NCBI GenBank assembly: GCA_041685915.1
Contig: JAWLEV010000006.1
Span: 1 to 59,524 of the forward strand
Reading direction: 5' to 3'
Length of the DNA: 59,524 nucleotides
From: JAWLEV01 sp041685915
GTDB lineage: Bacteria > Chloroflexota > Anaerolineae > UBA1429
The first letter of the stretch is position 1; each line of letters starts with the position of its first letter. Under the pieces are notes generated by a model. It had not been told where the DNA came from. It ran no database searches and saw only the letters and a program-made list of their open reading frames with translations. A program made the translations under genes and the position numbers. Positions 1-8,128 of this stretch are shown in pieces.

Positions 1-1
1 C

Positions 2-567
2 CTGCACAACGTGACGGTCACCGACACCGTCGGTGGCGTCGTCATGAGCGGCAGCCCCATCACGTTAGCCGTGGGGGCCGTCGATAACTTGACCTTCACT
101 GCGACTTACACGGTCACCCAGGTCGATATCGACGCCGGCCGCTTCTCCAACACCGCCACGGCCGACTCCGACGAGTCCGGGCCCGTAAGCGACGACGAGG
201 ACGTGAGCCTGCCGCAGCCCCAGAATGCGTCGCTGAGCCTGCTGAAGAGCGGCTCCTGGGTGGACGATAACGGGGATGGCTATGCCGACGTGGGCGAGAT
301 CATCAACTACGCCTTCACCGTGACCAACACGGGCAATGTGACCCTGCATAACGTGACGGTCACCGACACCGTCGGTGGGGTCATCATGAGCGGCAGCCCC
401 ATCACCCTGACCGCGGGCGCCGTCGACAACTCGACCTTCACCGCCACCTACACCATCACCCAGGCCGATATCGACGCCGGCCACTTCTCCAACACCGCCA
501 CGGCCGACTCCGACGAGTCCGAGCCCGTAAGCGACGACGAGGACGTGAGCCTGCCGCAGCATCCCAG
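2..567 (+). repeat. Two DUF11-coding repeats, 342-bp period
   Basis: The stretch starting at 11 recurs almost unchanged at 353, giving a 342-bp (114-codon) period. The first copy is cut by the window edge. High nucleotide identity between copies points to recent duplication or gene conversion. Confidence 0.8.
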
Positions 568-1465
568 CGGCGACACCATCAAGGTCGCCCAACTGACCGG
601 CAGCAGCACGACGATGAACAAGAACTTTTGGAAGGCGACCGTCCTCATCACCGTCGAGCCCGCCCTTGAGGGAGCGGTGGTCAGTGGCACCTGGAGCGAT
701 GGCACCGCCTTCAACTGCACGACCGACGTTTCAGGTGAGTGCACTGCTGTACTGAGGATCGGAACCGAGACATACTCCATCGCCCTCACAGTGGATGATG
801 TGGCCCTGGCGGGCTACGAGTACGACTCCAGCGGTGTTACCACCATCACAGTGGAAAACACCGCAGAGACCCCAACCATGAAAGTCACCGACCTGAACGG
901 CAGCAGCACGACCGTCAACCAGAACTTTTGGGAGGCGACTGTCCTCATCACCGTCGAGCCCGCCCTTGAGGGGGCGGTGGTCAGCGGCACCTGGAGCGAT
1001 GGCACCGCCTTCGCCTGCACCACGGACGCTTCAGGTCAGTGCACTGCTGTACTGAGGATCGGAACCGAGACGTACTCCATCGCCCTCACAGTGAACGATG
1101 TGGCCCTGGCCGGCTACGCGTACGATCCCAACGGCGTTACCACCATCACAGTGGAGAATGCTGCAGAGAGCCCAACCATCAAGGTCGCTGACCTGACCAG
1201 CAGCAGCACGACGATGAACAAGAACTTTTGGAAGGCGAATATCCTCATCACCGTCGAGCCCGCCGTTGAGGGGGCCGTGGTCAGCGGCACCTGGAGCGAT
1301 GGGACCGCATTCGCCTGCACGACGGATACTGACGGCCAGTGTACTGCCACGCTGAGGATCGGAACTGACACGGGCGAGATCACCCTCACAGTGGACAACG
1401 TTGCCCTGGCGGGCTATGCGTACGACTCCAGTGGCATGACCACCGTAACAGTCAATAAACCTTAA
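2..1465 (+). CDS. Repetitive extracellular surface protein, C-terminal part (DUF11 and Ig-like repeats)
   Basis: The reading frame is open from the first bases of the window, so the 5' end lies outside. Visible from N to C: the end of one DUF11-type domain, a complete second one (about residues 76-190, with the motif NTGNVTLHNVTVTDT also seen at the very start), then three about 100-residue Ig-like domains beginning near residues 192, 292 and 392. Each Ig-like domain carries the same Cys pair spaced by about eight residues (CTTD...GxC), which suggests a disulfide and therefore export. Domains of this kind sit at the C-termini of secreted or cell-surface proteins as stalks or adhesion modules. 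No sorting motif or membrane anchor follows the last domain. Followed by a strong hairpin. Exact function unknown. Confidence 0.8.
   Translation: MHNVTVTDTVGGVVMSGSPITLAVGAVDNLTFTATYTVTQVDIDAGRFSNTATADSDESGPVSDDEDVSLPQPQNASLSLLKSGSWVDDNGDGYADVGEIINYAFTVTNTGNVTLHNVTVTDTVGGVIMSGSPITLTAGAVDNSTFTATYTITQADIDAGHFSNTATADSDESEPVSDDEDVSLPQHPSGDTIKVAQLTGSSTTMNKNFWKATVLITVEPALEGAVVSGTWSDGTAFNCTTDVSGECTAVLRIGTETYSIALTVDDVALAGYEYDSSGVTTITVENTAETPTMKVTDLNGSSTTVNQNFWEATVLITVEPALEGAVVSGTWSDGTAFACTTDASGQCTAVLRIGTETYSIALTVNDVALAGYAYDPNGVTTITVENAAESPTIKVADLTSSSTTMNKNFWKANILITVEPAVEGAVVSGTWSDGTAFACTTDTDGQCTATLRIGTDTGEITLTVDNVALAGYAYDSSGMTTVTVNKP
575..1465 (+). repeat. Three tandem 300-bp repeats inside the surface protein gene
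   Basis: Copies begin at 575, 875 and 1175 with an exact 300-bp period; the last stops at the stop codon. Long identical blocks are shared (for example around 600, 900 and 1200), and each copy encodes one Ig-like domain. Such repeats are prone to copy-number change and to assembly collapse. Confidence 0.88.
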
Positions 1466-1485
1466 CACTCCCACCCTCGTCTTAC

Positions 1486-1518
1486 CGCCCGGTGGCGGGC
1501 ACCCCTCGCCACCGGGCG
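1486..1518 (+). terminator. Hairpin terminator after the surface protein gene
   Basis: A perfect 12-bp GC-rich stem (1486-1497 with 1507-1518, loop of 9) begins 20 bases after the stop codon. The T-rich stretch follows only about ten bases later, so it is a plausible but not classical intrinsic terminator. Confidence 0.6.
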
Positions 1519-1584
1519 CTGATTCGCTCTTTTCAGGATCGCACACTTTTCTTGTACCATAGTAGTCTAAGGTGATGGTGCGCT

Positions 1585-1941
1585 ATGGATAGACGAAAGC
1601 GGGTAGTTGTCTACGGCAGTTCCCTCCATATGGCGGGGATAACGGCCAGCTTGACAGCGGACACGGGGCTGGCGGTCATCCGTATCAACCCCGGAGATCC
1701 CGGTGCCCTACAGCGCTTAAAAGAACGCAATCCAGCCGTCATCATCTTTGATATGGGAGACACGGACTTGGGCCTTGACATCGACCTGTTGCGCGACCAA
1801 CCGTGCATGTTGTTGATCGGCGTGGACGTCTCCAGCGACGAACTGTTGATCCTGTCCAGCCAGCCGGCGCAGGCACACAGCGTGTCGGACCTGGTCGATA
1901 TCATTCGAGGCCAAGATTTAAACGCGGAAAAAGTTATGTGA
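1585..1941 (+). CDS. Small hypothetical protein, receiver-like fold
   Basis: 118 residues, with an AGGTGAT ribosome site before the ATG. The alternating hydrophobic strands and helices (VVVYGSS, AVIIFDMGD, CMLLIGVD) resemble a response-regulator receiver or other small Rossmann-like domain, but no convincing phospho-acceptor constellation is visible (the Asp in IFDMGD is the nearest candidate). No output domain. The next gene, a lipoprotein, begins 26 bases downstream, so the two may be co-transcribed. Function not recognised. Confidence 0.6.
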   Translation: MDRRKRVVVYGSSLHMAGITASLTADTGLAVIRINPGDPGALQRLKERNPAVIIFDMGDTDLGLDIDLLRDQPCMLLIGVDVSSDELLILSSQPAQAHSVSDLVDIIRGQDLNAEKVM

Positions 1942-1967
1942 GAGAGTCCAATTGGAGAGGTAAAAAC

Positions 1968-2537
1968 ATGATCATCAACCAAAAGACCTTAATGCGGGGG
2001 GCTGTCCTTGCGCTCTTGGCGTTGTCTCTAGCGACATGCACCGCAAAAACCGCCCCGACGGATACACCTTCTCCCACTGCGACGACGCAGCAGAGTCAGT
2101 TCTCTGACCCCTTTGCCTACTGTGCAGCCATCGGCACCATCGATGCACCGGATGAACGATACGTTGGAGAGGCAGTGCCCGAGGCGATCATCAGGGATCT
2201 GAGAGAAAAAGTAGAGATCGCCGACGACGCCCCAGATGACTGGATTGTGTCAGGGACGGTATGGCGCTGTATGGACGGCCAAGTATGGGCCTGTTTCGCA
2301 GGAGCCAACCTGCCCTGTTCAGAGAAAGCGGACCCCAGTACCACACCGCAACCGGAAATGGAAGAATTCTGTGCAGAGAACCCGAATGCCGGTACCATTC
2401 CAGCGGCCGTCACCGGTCGTGGCACGATCTACGAATGGCGCTGCGTGGACGGCACCGCCCAAGTGGGCGAACAGATTCTTGAGCCAGATGCCCAGGGCTT
2501 TTTATCCGACTTTTGGTATAAGCTGAGCCCTGAGTGA
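1968..2537 (+). CDS. Putative secreted lipoprotein
   Basis: 189 residues from the ATG at 1968, preceded by GGAGAGG; the frame is open further upstream, but that part overlaps the previous gene and lacks a signal. The N-terminus is a signal peptide ending in a lipobox-like LSLATC, so lipid attachment at that Cys is expected. A Thr/Pro/Ser-rich linker follows, then two similar halves, each with several Cys and a pattern of Trp-Arg-Cys-x-Asp-Gly (WRCMDG and WRCVDG). The internal duplication suggests a small disulfide-stabilised extracytoplasmic domain present twice. No enzyme motif recognised. Convergent with the sulfatase gene downstream. Confidence 0.7.
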   Translation: MIINQKTLMRGAVLALLALSLATCTAKTAPTDTPSPTATTQQSQFSDPFAYCAAIGTIDAPDERYVGEAVPEAIIRDLREKVEIADDAPDDWIVSGTVWRCMDGQVWACFAGANLPCSEKADPSTTPQPEMEEFCAENPNAGTIPAAVTGRGTIYEWRCVDGTAQVGEQILEPDAQGFLSDFWYKLSPE

Positions 2538-2562
2538 GTTCTTGAGGCGACAAGTCGACCCG

Positions 2563-4014
2563 TCAATCGCCTCTGCGGTAGTGGAGGATCTCTTGCGGGT
2601 ACGTACTCGCCTGAGCCCGCCACCAGGCATCGAGCCGCGCCTTCATATCATCCCTAACTTTCCGATAGTCGGGATCGTCGAAGACGTTCCGCACCTCCAC
2701 CACCTGGTCCCGCAGATCGTACATCTCATACAGAGCATCCTCCGGTCCCTGAGCGAGGCGAATGAGCTTCATTTCCTCGCAGCGACACATGGTCAGGTTA
2801 CGTAGGGGATCGGCGCCGATGATAGAGTACGTCTCATTTTCCCACTCGGTATCCCCCTCTCCCAATAGAGACGACAGCGAGCGGGCCTCGATCCCTTCCT
2901 GCTGCCCCCCCTCATCCCCCGCCGTATCCAGCACCGTGCCATAGAGGTCGATGATGTTAACGACCTCACGGCGCTGGAGCCCCTTTATCGAGCTCCCGGG
3001 CGGCTTGATAAGCAGGGGAATCTTGCAGCACGAATCGTACATCTGTCCCTTGAAGAACAGCCCATAGGCGCCGTTGTGATCGCCATGATCGGCCACAAAG
3101 ATGACCAGACTGTCCTCCCACAAGTTCTCCTGCCGCAGGTGATCGACCAATTGTCCCAGATAATGATCGATCATAGAGATCTGCCCATAGTAAGCGGCGA
3201 TCAGTTCCCTGTACGTATCGCGATCCCAACGCTCCCTGAAAGACCGGGCACGCTCCCGACAGGTCTCGTCAAAGATAGGGTTATCCTCCATCTCCGCCTC
3301 GAATTGCGCCGGCAATTCGATCTGCTGCGGATCATACAGTTCGCCCCACGGTGCGGGAACAGCAAAGGGCTGATGGGGCCCGAAATAGGAGACAAAGAGG
3401 AAAAAGGGCTTCTCACGCGTCCTCTCGCTCAGATAATGTACTGCCTCCCGCGTTACCCACGGGATATCGTGCTCCTCTTCGGAGCGAAAGTTACTGCCCA
3501 GAATAAAGCGGTACCAATCATCCTCTTTGAAAGCGCTCTCATCCTCGTCGAACAGCTCGACCGGATCTCTGGGCCCCGCGAATCGCTGCCTTAGCCAATG
3601 GATATAATCCGAGTATTTGTCATCGTGTGCATAGACTGAATAGGGGGCATCATGCAGCCGTTTCCAGTCAAACCCGAAACGTCCCAAATGGGGTACAAAG
3701 TGCAACTTGCCCACCATGGCCGTCTCATAGCCACGATCCCTCAGGCGGTGGGTCAGAAGTGGCACATCCCTCTTAAAGGGCATCCAGTTGCCAACCACGC
3801 CGCAGCCCGGAGGATACATGCCGCTCTTTAACGCAGCGCGCGAGGGAGCACATACGGGCGATGCGGCATAGGCATTGGTAAAGCGCACGCCTTCCTCGGC
3901 GATGCCATCCAGGGTCGGCGTCTCAGGAAGTTCGCTCGCCCGCGAAAGGCAATCGAAACGATGCTGATCCACCATGACCAGGATGATGTTGGGCCGCTCT
4001 TCCGTCGTTTTCAT
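2563..4014 (-). CDS. Type I sulfatase / arylsulfatase family hydrolase
   Basis: 483 residues, typical of the formylglycine-dependent sulfatase family (alkaline phosphatase superfamily). The FGly motif C-A-P-S-R is at residues 55-59 within a SPVCAPSRAALKSG block; metal-ligand motifs are the N-terminal DQH at about 16-18 and a VADHGDH block near residue 300. No signal peptide is seen, so it looks cytoplasmic. The substrate cannot be read from sequence; some family members hydrolyse phosphonate or phosphate esters. It lies last in a minus-strand run after the ArfB-like and HEPN genes. A second, distinct sulfatase is encoded at 8129-9436. No formylglycine-generating enzyme is in the window. Confidence 0.88.
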   Translation of the reverse strand: MKTTEERPNIILVMVDQHRFDCLSRASELPETPTLDGIAEEGVRFTNAYAASPVCAPSRAALKSGMYPPGCGVVGNWMPFKRDVPLLTHRLRDRGYETAMVGKLHFVPHLGRFGFDWKRLHDAPYSVYAHDDKYSDYIHWLRQRFAGPRDPVELFDEDESAFKEDDWYRFILGSNFRSEEEHDIPWVTREAVHYLSERTREKPFFLFVSYFGPHQPFAVPAPWGELYDPQQIELPAQFEAEMEDNPIFDETCRERARSFRERWDRDTYRELIAAYYGQISMIDHYLGQLVDHLRQENLWEDSLVIFVADHGDHNGAYGLFFKGQMYDSCCKIPLLIKPPGSSIKGLQRREVVNIIDLYGTVLDTAGDEGGQQEGIEARSLSSLLGEGDTEWENETYSIIGADPLRNLTMCRCEEMKLIRLAQGPEDALYEMYDLRDQVVEVRNVFDDPDYRKVRDDMKARLDAWWRAQASTYPQEILHYRRGD

Positions 4015-4069
4015 CTTTTTTCCTTCGCTCTGCGGTCAACACCATCGGCCGCAAAGATCATTTCGTCGA

Positions 4070-5080
4070 CTATTTGTTGCGTGAACTCACCATAGCCAAC
4101 CAGTCCAACAGTTCACGCGTGACCTCAATGCTGAACTCGGCGTCCTCCTGCGAGGGGGCAATCCCCCGATGCACCACATTGTTGCGCAACGTGTTGAATC
4201 TGTCAAAGGCTTGCCAAAGGGCATAATTGTCACGCCTTAGACCAAATCCCGTATAGCGCTGCAACAGAGAGCCCAACTTGGAGAGCAAACTCTTGGTGGC
4301 AAGCAGGTGATCGATCTCCCGATCAGATTTCCTCCGACGCCGCATTCCGCGACTAAGTAGATTCGATGTCGCCGCCTCTATGGCCGTGTGACAGGTGGTG
4401 ATGGCCTGCCGTGGAAAGCGCTCCACAAGGGCCCTCTCCGCCTCCATCAATAGGCTCCGCGCCAGGCTGACGGGCTCCTCTTCCCGCAACGATTTCTCCA
4501 ACTCCTCATACCATGCCTCGTCCTGCTCCATCAAATCAAAGGTCTGATGATAGACCCTCTCCTCCCGTATCAGTTCCTCCTGTAAAGGGTCCTCGACAAG
4601 CACGGCGCCACTATCGCTGCGGACGGTCACGTCGATATCCTCACGCCATAGATCAAAGACCTGATACAGGCGCGCCCGACGGCGCACCAGGGCGATGAGG
4701 TTGTTGAACACAACCAGGGCCATCTCGGAAAAGCGTTGTCGGACGGGCGACAGCGCCGATTCATCCCGTGGATCTATGTCATCAGGCAAAGGCTGGATGA
4801 CGGTGGCCCCCGAATTGACCGAACCAAGGGAGGCCACGTTGCGCCCAAAAACCACCCGTAACACAAAGGGATGATCGTACCAGGTGTAGGAGGTGAATCC
4901 CTCCCCTTCCCCTCCCTCGGGGATGGACTGCGCCAACTCGGGACGCGAGGTGATAGTCAGGAAACGATTGAAGGAGCGGTCAGAGACGACGACATCCACC
5001 GATCCCTCATCGGTCCTGACGGTGTAGGTCCCTCCCCGGAGGGCAAAAGGTAAACTCGCAAAAGCCAGCAACATCGCCAT
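4070..5080 (-). CDS. HEPN-domain protein of unknown function
   Basis: 336 residues, ATG start with GAGAGGA upstream. The N-terminal half is beta-rich and not recognised. The C-terminal about 130 residues are helical and carry R-N-N-V-V-H, a match to the Rx4-6H active motif of HEPN ribonucleases, preceded by a conserved-looking CHTAIEAA helix. HEPN proteins often cleave RNA in toxin-antitoxin or defence systems, but many are only structural. No nucleotidyltransferase (MNT) antitoxin partner is adjacent. Upstream in the same direction is the ArfB-like ribosome rescue gene (54-bp gap), downstream a sulfatase. Domain call is firm; function is open. Confidence 0.7.
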   Translation of the reverse strand: MAMLLAFASLPFALRGGTYTVRTDEGSVDVVVSDRSFNRFLTITSRPELAQSIPEGGEGEGFTSYTWYDHPFVLRVVFGRNVASLGSVNSGATVIQPLPDDIDPRDESALSPVRQRFSEMALVVFNNLIALVRRRARLYQVFDLWREDIDVTVRSDSGAVLVEDPLQEELIREERVYHQTFDLMEQDEAWYEELEKSLREEEPVSLARSLLMEAERALVERFPRQAITTCHTAIEAATSNLLSRGMRRRRKSDREIDHLLATKSLLSKLGSLLQRYTGFGLRRDNYALWQAFDRFNTLRNNVVHRGIAPSQEDAEFSIEVTRELLDWLAMVSSRNK

Positions 5081-5134
5081 AGGATCCTCTCATCAGATAG
5101 GATAGTTCGTTGGGGTACTCTGACTGGCCACACG

Positions 5135-5575
5135 CTAATAGTCGGTCGGATCGACAGATTTCCTCTGCTCCTTGAGCCGACTGCGGTGGTGCTTATCGTG
5201 CAGTCGGCTCTCCTTGACATATTGGGGCACACGTGTCGGCACGCGCTCGGACGGCGTCTCCAACCCCTCCTTCAACACCTCTTTGAATCGCTCGATCACA
5301 TTCTTTCGGTTACGCCACTGGCTGGCGGTGCCCTGAGACACGAGATGAAGCACACCATCGCTGTCCGTATAGCGCCCCAGCTTGCGCAGCAGTAGATCAC
5401 GCTGCGCGTCGGACAATGTGGAGGCGTTCTCTATATCGTAAAAGAGCTCCACCCGCGTGGCCGTCTTGTTGGCTCTCTGCCCACCAGGACCCCCCGAACG
5501 CGAAAAGTTGAATTCCAACTCGCTCACGGGAATCGTCACCTGATCATCTATCTCTATATATCTATCCACAAGCAT
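5135..5575 (-). CDS. arfB: Peptidyl-tRNA hydrolase ArfB-like ribosome rescue factor
   Basis: 146 residues. Contains the catalytic GGQ loop of class I release factors (SGGPGGQRANK, near residue 30) and ends in a basic tail (KHHRSRLKEQRK), the arrangement in ArfB/YaeJ, whose tail enters the mRNA channel of stalled ribosomes while GGQ releases the peptide. No codon-recognition domain is present, consistent with this family. Start chosen at the ATG at 5575 directly after GGGAGG; a TTG three codons earlier is in frame but overlaps that ribosome site. First gene of a minus-strand run with the HEPN gene. Confidence 0.85.
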   Translation of the reverse strand: MLVDRYIEIDDQVTIPVSELEFNFSRSGGPGGQRANKTATRVELFYDIENASTLSDAQRDLLLRKLGRYTDSDGVLHLVSQGTASQWRNRKNVIERFKEVLKEGLETPSERVPTRVPQYVKESRLHDKHHRSRLKEQRKSVDPTDY

Positions 5576-5760
5576 CCCTCCCAAAAATCTACTACCCGAG
5601 GGATCTGAACCCCCCTGAAAAAAGAACGTCTTTCATTACTAGTCTATCACAAGGAGAGACAGAGAAAAAGCCCGCGCCGCTATAACTTGCTCCCTCACCG
5701 CCTTTGTGTTATCTTGATATCGAGCATCCCAACAAGTACCCACCACAAGGAGAAATCATC

Positions 5761-6960
5761 ATGGCAGCCATCGAGGTCAAGCCAGGGATATTCTGGGTTG
5801 GCGTGAACGACCGCACGACCGATCTTTTTGAGGGCCTGTGGCCCATCACCAACGAGGGCGTTTCCTATAACAGTTACCTCATCCTGGATGAGAAAAAAGT
5901 ACTCGTCGATCTGGCCAAGGACCACCAGGTCAGCGCGTTCCTGGAGCAGATTCGGGGCCTCGTCGATCCCGCCGAACTCGATTATATCGTGATTAACCAC
6001 ATGGAGCCCGATCACACGGGACTGGGGCGAGTGATAGAGCGGGAGGCTCCCAACGCCACCTTTTTGTGCACCGAGAAGGCAAAGGGGATGCTCGAGGCCT
6101 TTTATCACATCACGGACAACGTGCGCGTGGTCTCCGATGGCGAGGAACTCGCCATCGGGGAGAAGACGCTGCAGTTCTTCAGCGTACCCTTTGTCCATTG
6201 GCCCGAGACCATGGTCACCTTTGAGCAAACCCAGCAAGTGCTGTTCTCCTGCGATGCCTTTGGCGGCTACGGCGCCCTCGCAGGCAGCCTCTTTGACGAT
6301 CAGTGCACGTACCTGGATCACTATATCCAGGAAGCCCTGCGCTACTATGCCAATATCGTGGCCCTCTTCAGCCGCCCGGTACTGAGAGCCATCGACAAGC
6401 TGCAGGGATTGGATATCGACGTGGTCGCCCCCTCCCATGGGCTGGTGTGGAGGCAGGAGCCCGAGCGTATCATCCAACTATATCAGCAGTGGGCCAAGTA
6501 CACCTCGACCGGAGGCGAATCGGGGATCACCCTCCTCTATGGCTCCATGTACGGCAACACCGAGAGGGCCATGAACGCCGTAGCAGAGGGCATCTCCAGG
6601 ACAGGTCTACCGCTAAAGATATTCGACGCATCCAGGATCGATGCCGCCTACGTCCTGTCCCATCTCTGGTCCCGCCGAGGTATCGTGGTTGGGGCGCCGA
6701 CCTACGAGAGCGCCATGTTCCCCCCCGTCAAACAAACCCTGGACATCGCAACGGAGAAGCGGATCACTAACAAAAAGGTCGCCTATTTCGGCAGCTACGG
6801 ATGGAGCGGCGGCGCGCGCAGGGACCTGGAACAACTGGCCGAAAGCCTCGACTGGAACGTGGTGGATACCCTGGAATTCAGGGGCGCCCCCTCAACAGAC
6901 GATCTGGACGCAGCCCAGGCCCTGGGCGAGCGTTTCGCAAGAAATGTCGCAGAGGTGTGA
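5761..6960 (+). CDS. fprA: Flavodiiron protein (FprA-type O2/NO reductase)
   Basis: 399 residues from the ATG at 5761 with AAGGAGA upstream. The N-terminal metallo-beta-lactamase-like domain has the diiron ligands H-x-E-x-D-H at residues 80-85, further His in VPFVHWPE, Asp in FSCDAFGG and His in APSHGL. The C-terminal flavodoxin domain opens with an FMN loop LLYGSMYGNTERAM. Flavodiiron proteins reduce O2 to water or NO to N2O with electrons from rubredoxin or F420H2, protecting anaerobes. No fused rubredoxin is present. A PHP-domain gene starts 75 bases downstream. Confidence 0.95.
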   Translation: MAAIEVKPGIFWVGVNDRTTDLFEGLWPITNEGVSYNSYLILDEKKVLVDLAKDHQVSAFLEQIRGLVDPAELDYIVINHMEPDHTGLGRVIEREAPNATFLCTEKAKGMLEAFYHITDNVRVVSDGEELAIGEKTLQFFSVPFVHWPETMVTFEQTQQVLFSCDAFGGYGALAGSLFDDQCTYLDHYIQEALRYYANIVALFSRPVLRAIDKLQGLDIDVVAPSHGLVWRQEPERIIQLYQQWAKYTSTGGESGITLLYGSMYGNTERAMNAVAEGISRTGLPLKIFDASRIDAAYVLSHLWSRRGIVVGAPTYESAMFPPVKQTLDIATEKRITNKKVAYFGSYGWSGGARRDLEQLAESLDWNVVDTLEFRGAPSTDDLDAAQALGERFARNVAEV

Positions 6961-7035
6961 CGCCCGCCAAAGCCCTTCCTGCTGCCATGCATCATACGGC
7001 ATCGCCCATATCCCGGACGGAGAACAGAACTATCC

Positions 7036-8085
7036 ATGACCCTGTATGAGCGGGTGGGCAACATCCACATACACACCATCCATTCCGATGGCACCGGCGA
7101 TTACCATCAACTCGCCGAGATCGCCAACGACGCGGGGCTCGACTACCTCATCGTGACCGATCACAATTTTCATACATCAGAGAAAGAGGGGTGGTATGGG
7201 GCAACCCTCGTGCTCACGGGGGAGGAAGTACAGGATCCCGCCCATGCCGCGGAGAATCATTACCTGGTCCTTGACGCGAATCGCACCATGGCCCCCCATG
7301 CTGGCGATCCTCAGCGATTGATCGATACCGTACAGCGTCACGGAGGCTTGGGCTTTATCGCCCACCCCTACGAGCACAGTGGGAGATTCATCGACGAACC
7401 CGAGATCAACTGGAACGCATGGCACGCCGAGGGATACGATGGCCTGGAGATATGGAACTATATGTCCGAGTTCAAATCGTATCTGAACGATCCTCTCACA
7501 ACCCTCCTGTACGCTCTGATGCCCCGTCTGGCCATTCGCGGTCCCTATCCCGAGACGCTGGATAGATGGGATAAACTCTTGGCCGACGGTAAGGTATGGG
7601 CCATCGGCGGATCGGATGCCCATGGGAAAACGTACCGCATGGGACCCTTTAAGCGTCAGGTCTTTGCCTACAGGCATCTTTTTCGAACCGTCAACACCCA
7701 CGCCCTGCTCTCCGCCCGCTGGAGCGGCGATGCGACCCGGGATGCACAACACCTCTACACAGCCCTGGAGCAGGGGCGTTCCTTTATCGGCTACGATGCC
7801 CTGGCCCCCACCAAAGGTTTTCGCTTTCATGCACAGCATGGCGAGAAAAGATACACCATGGGAGATGAGATCGCCGCCCGTCAGGAGGTCCACTTTCAGG
7901 TATCCACGCCAAGCGCCGCACATCTGCGGCTTATACATAATGGCTCCTGTGTGGCCGAGAATGAGGGAGACCATCTGATGTATACCAGCCGCTCTCCCGG
8001 CGCTTACCGCGTGGAGGCCCTCAAAAGACATCTGGCTGTGGAGCGTGGGTGGATATACAGCAACCCCATATTCGTGACGACTTAG
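7036..8085 (+). CDS. PHP-domain metal-dependent phosphoesterase
   Basis: 349 residues. The PHP signature is clear: H-x-H at residues 11-13, TDHN near 42, IAHPYEH near 113 and GGSDAHG near 194, which together bind a trinuclear metal site. PHP enzymes hydrolyse phosphoesters (histidinol phosphate, nucleotides, 3'-phosphorylated nucleotides). The C-terminal about 80 residues form a beta-rich extension not typical of the short YciV/RnaM type. Start ATG at 7036; the ribosome site is weak. Follows the flavodiiron gene and precedes a sulfatase, all on the plus strand. Substrate unknown. Confidence 0.85.
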   Translation: MTLYERVGNIHIHTIHSDGTGDYHQLAEIANDAGLDYLIVTDHNFHTSEKEGWYGATLVLTGEEVQDPAHAAENHYLVLDANRTMAPHAGDPQRLIDTVQRHGGLGFIAHPYEHSGRFIDEPEINWNAWHAEGYDGLEIWNYMSEFKSYLNDPLTTLLYALMPRLAIRGPYPETLDRWDKLLADGKVWAIGGSDAHGKTYRMGPFKRQVFAYRHLFRTVNTHALLSARWSGDATRDAQHLYTALEQGRSFIGYDALAPTKGFRFHAQHGEKRYTMGDEIAARQEVHFQVSTPSAAHLRLIHNGSCVAENEGDHLMYTSRSPGAYRVEALKRHLAVERGWIYSNPIFVTT

Positions 8086-8128
8086 AAGACACAGACATCT
8101 GCTTACCTACTGTTGAAGGAGGTTATCC

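Noticed and set aside
575..1465. 300-bp repeats considered as a CRISPR-like or mobile repeat array
   Set aside because: The repeats are in frame, coding and without spacers; they are protein-domain duplications.
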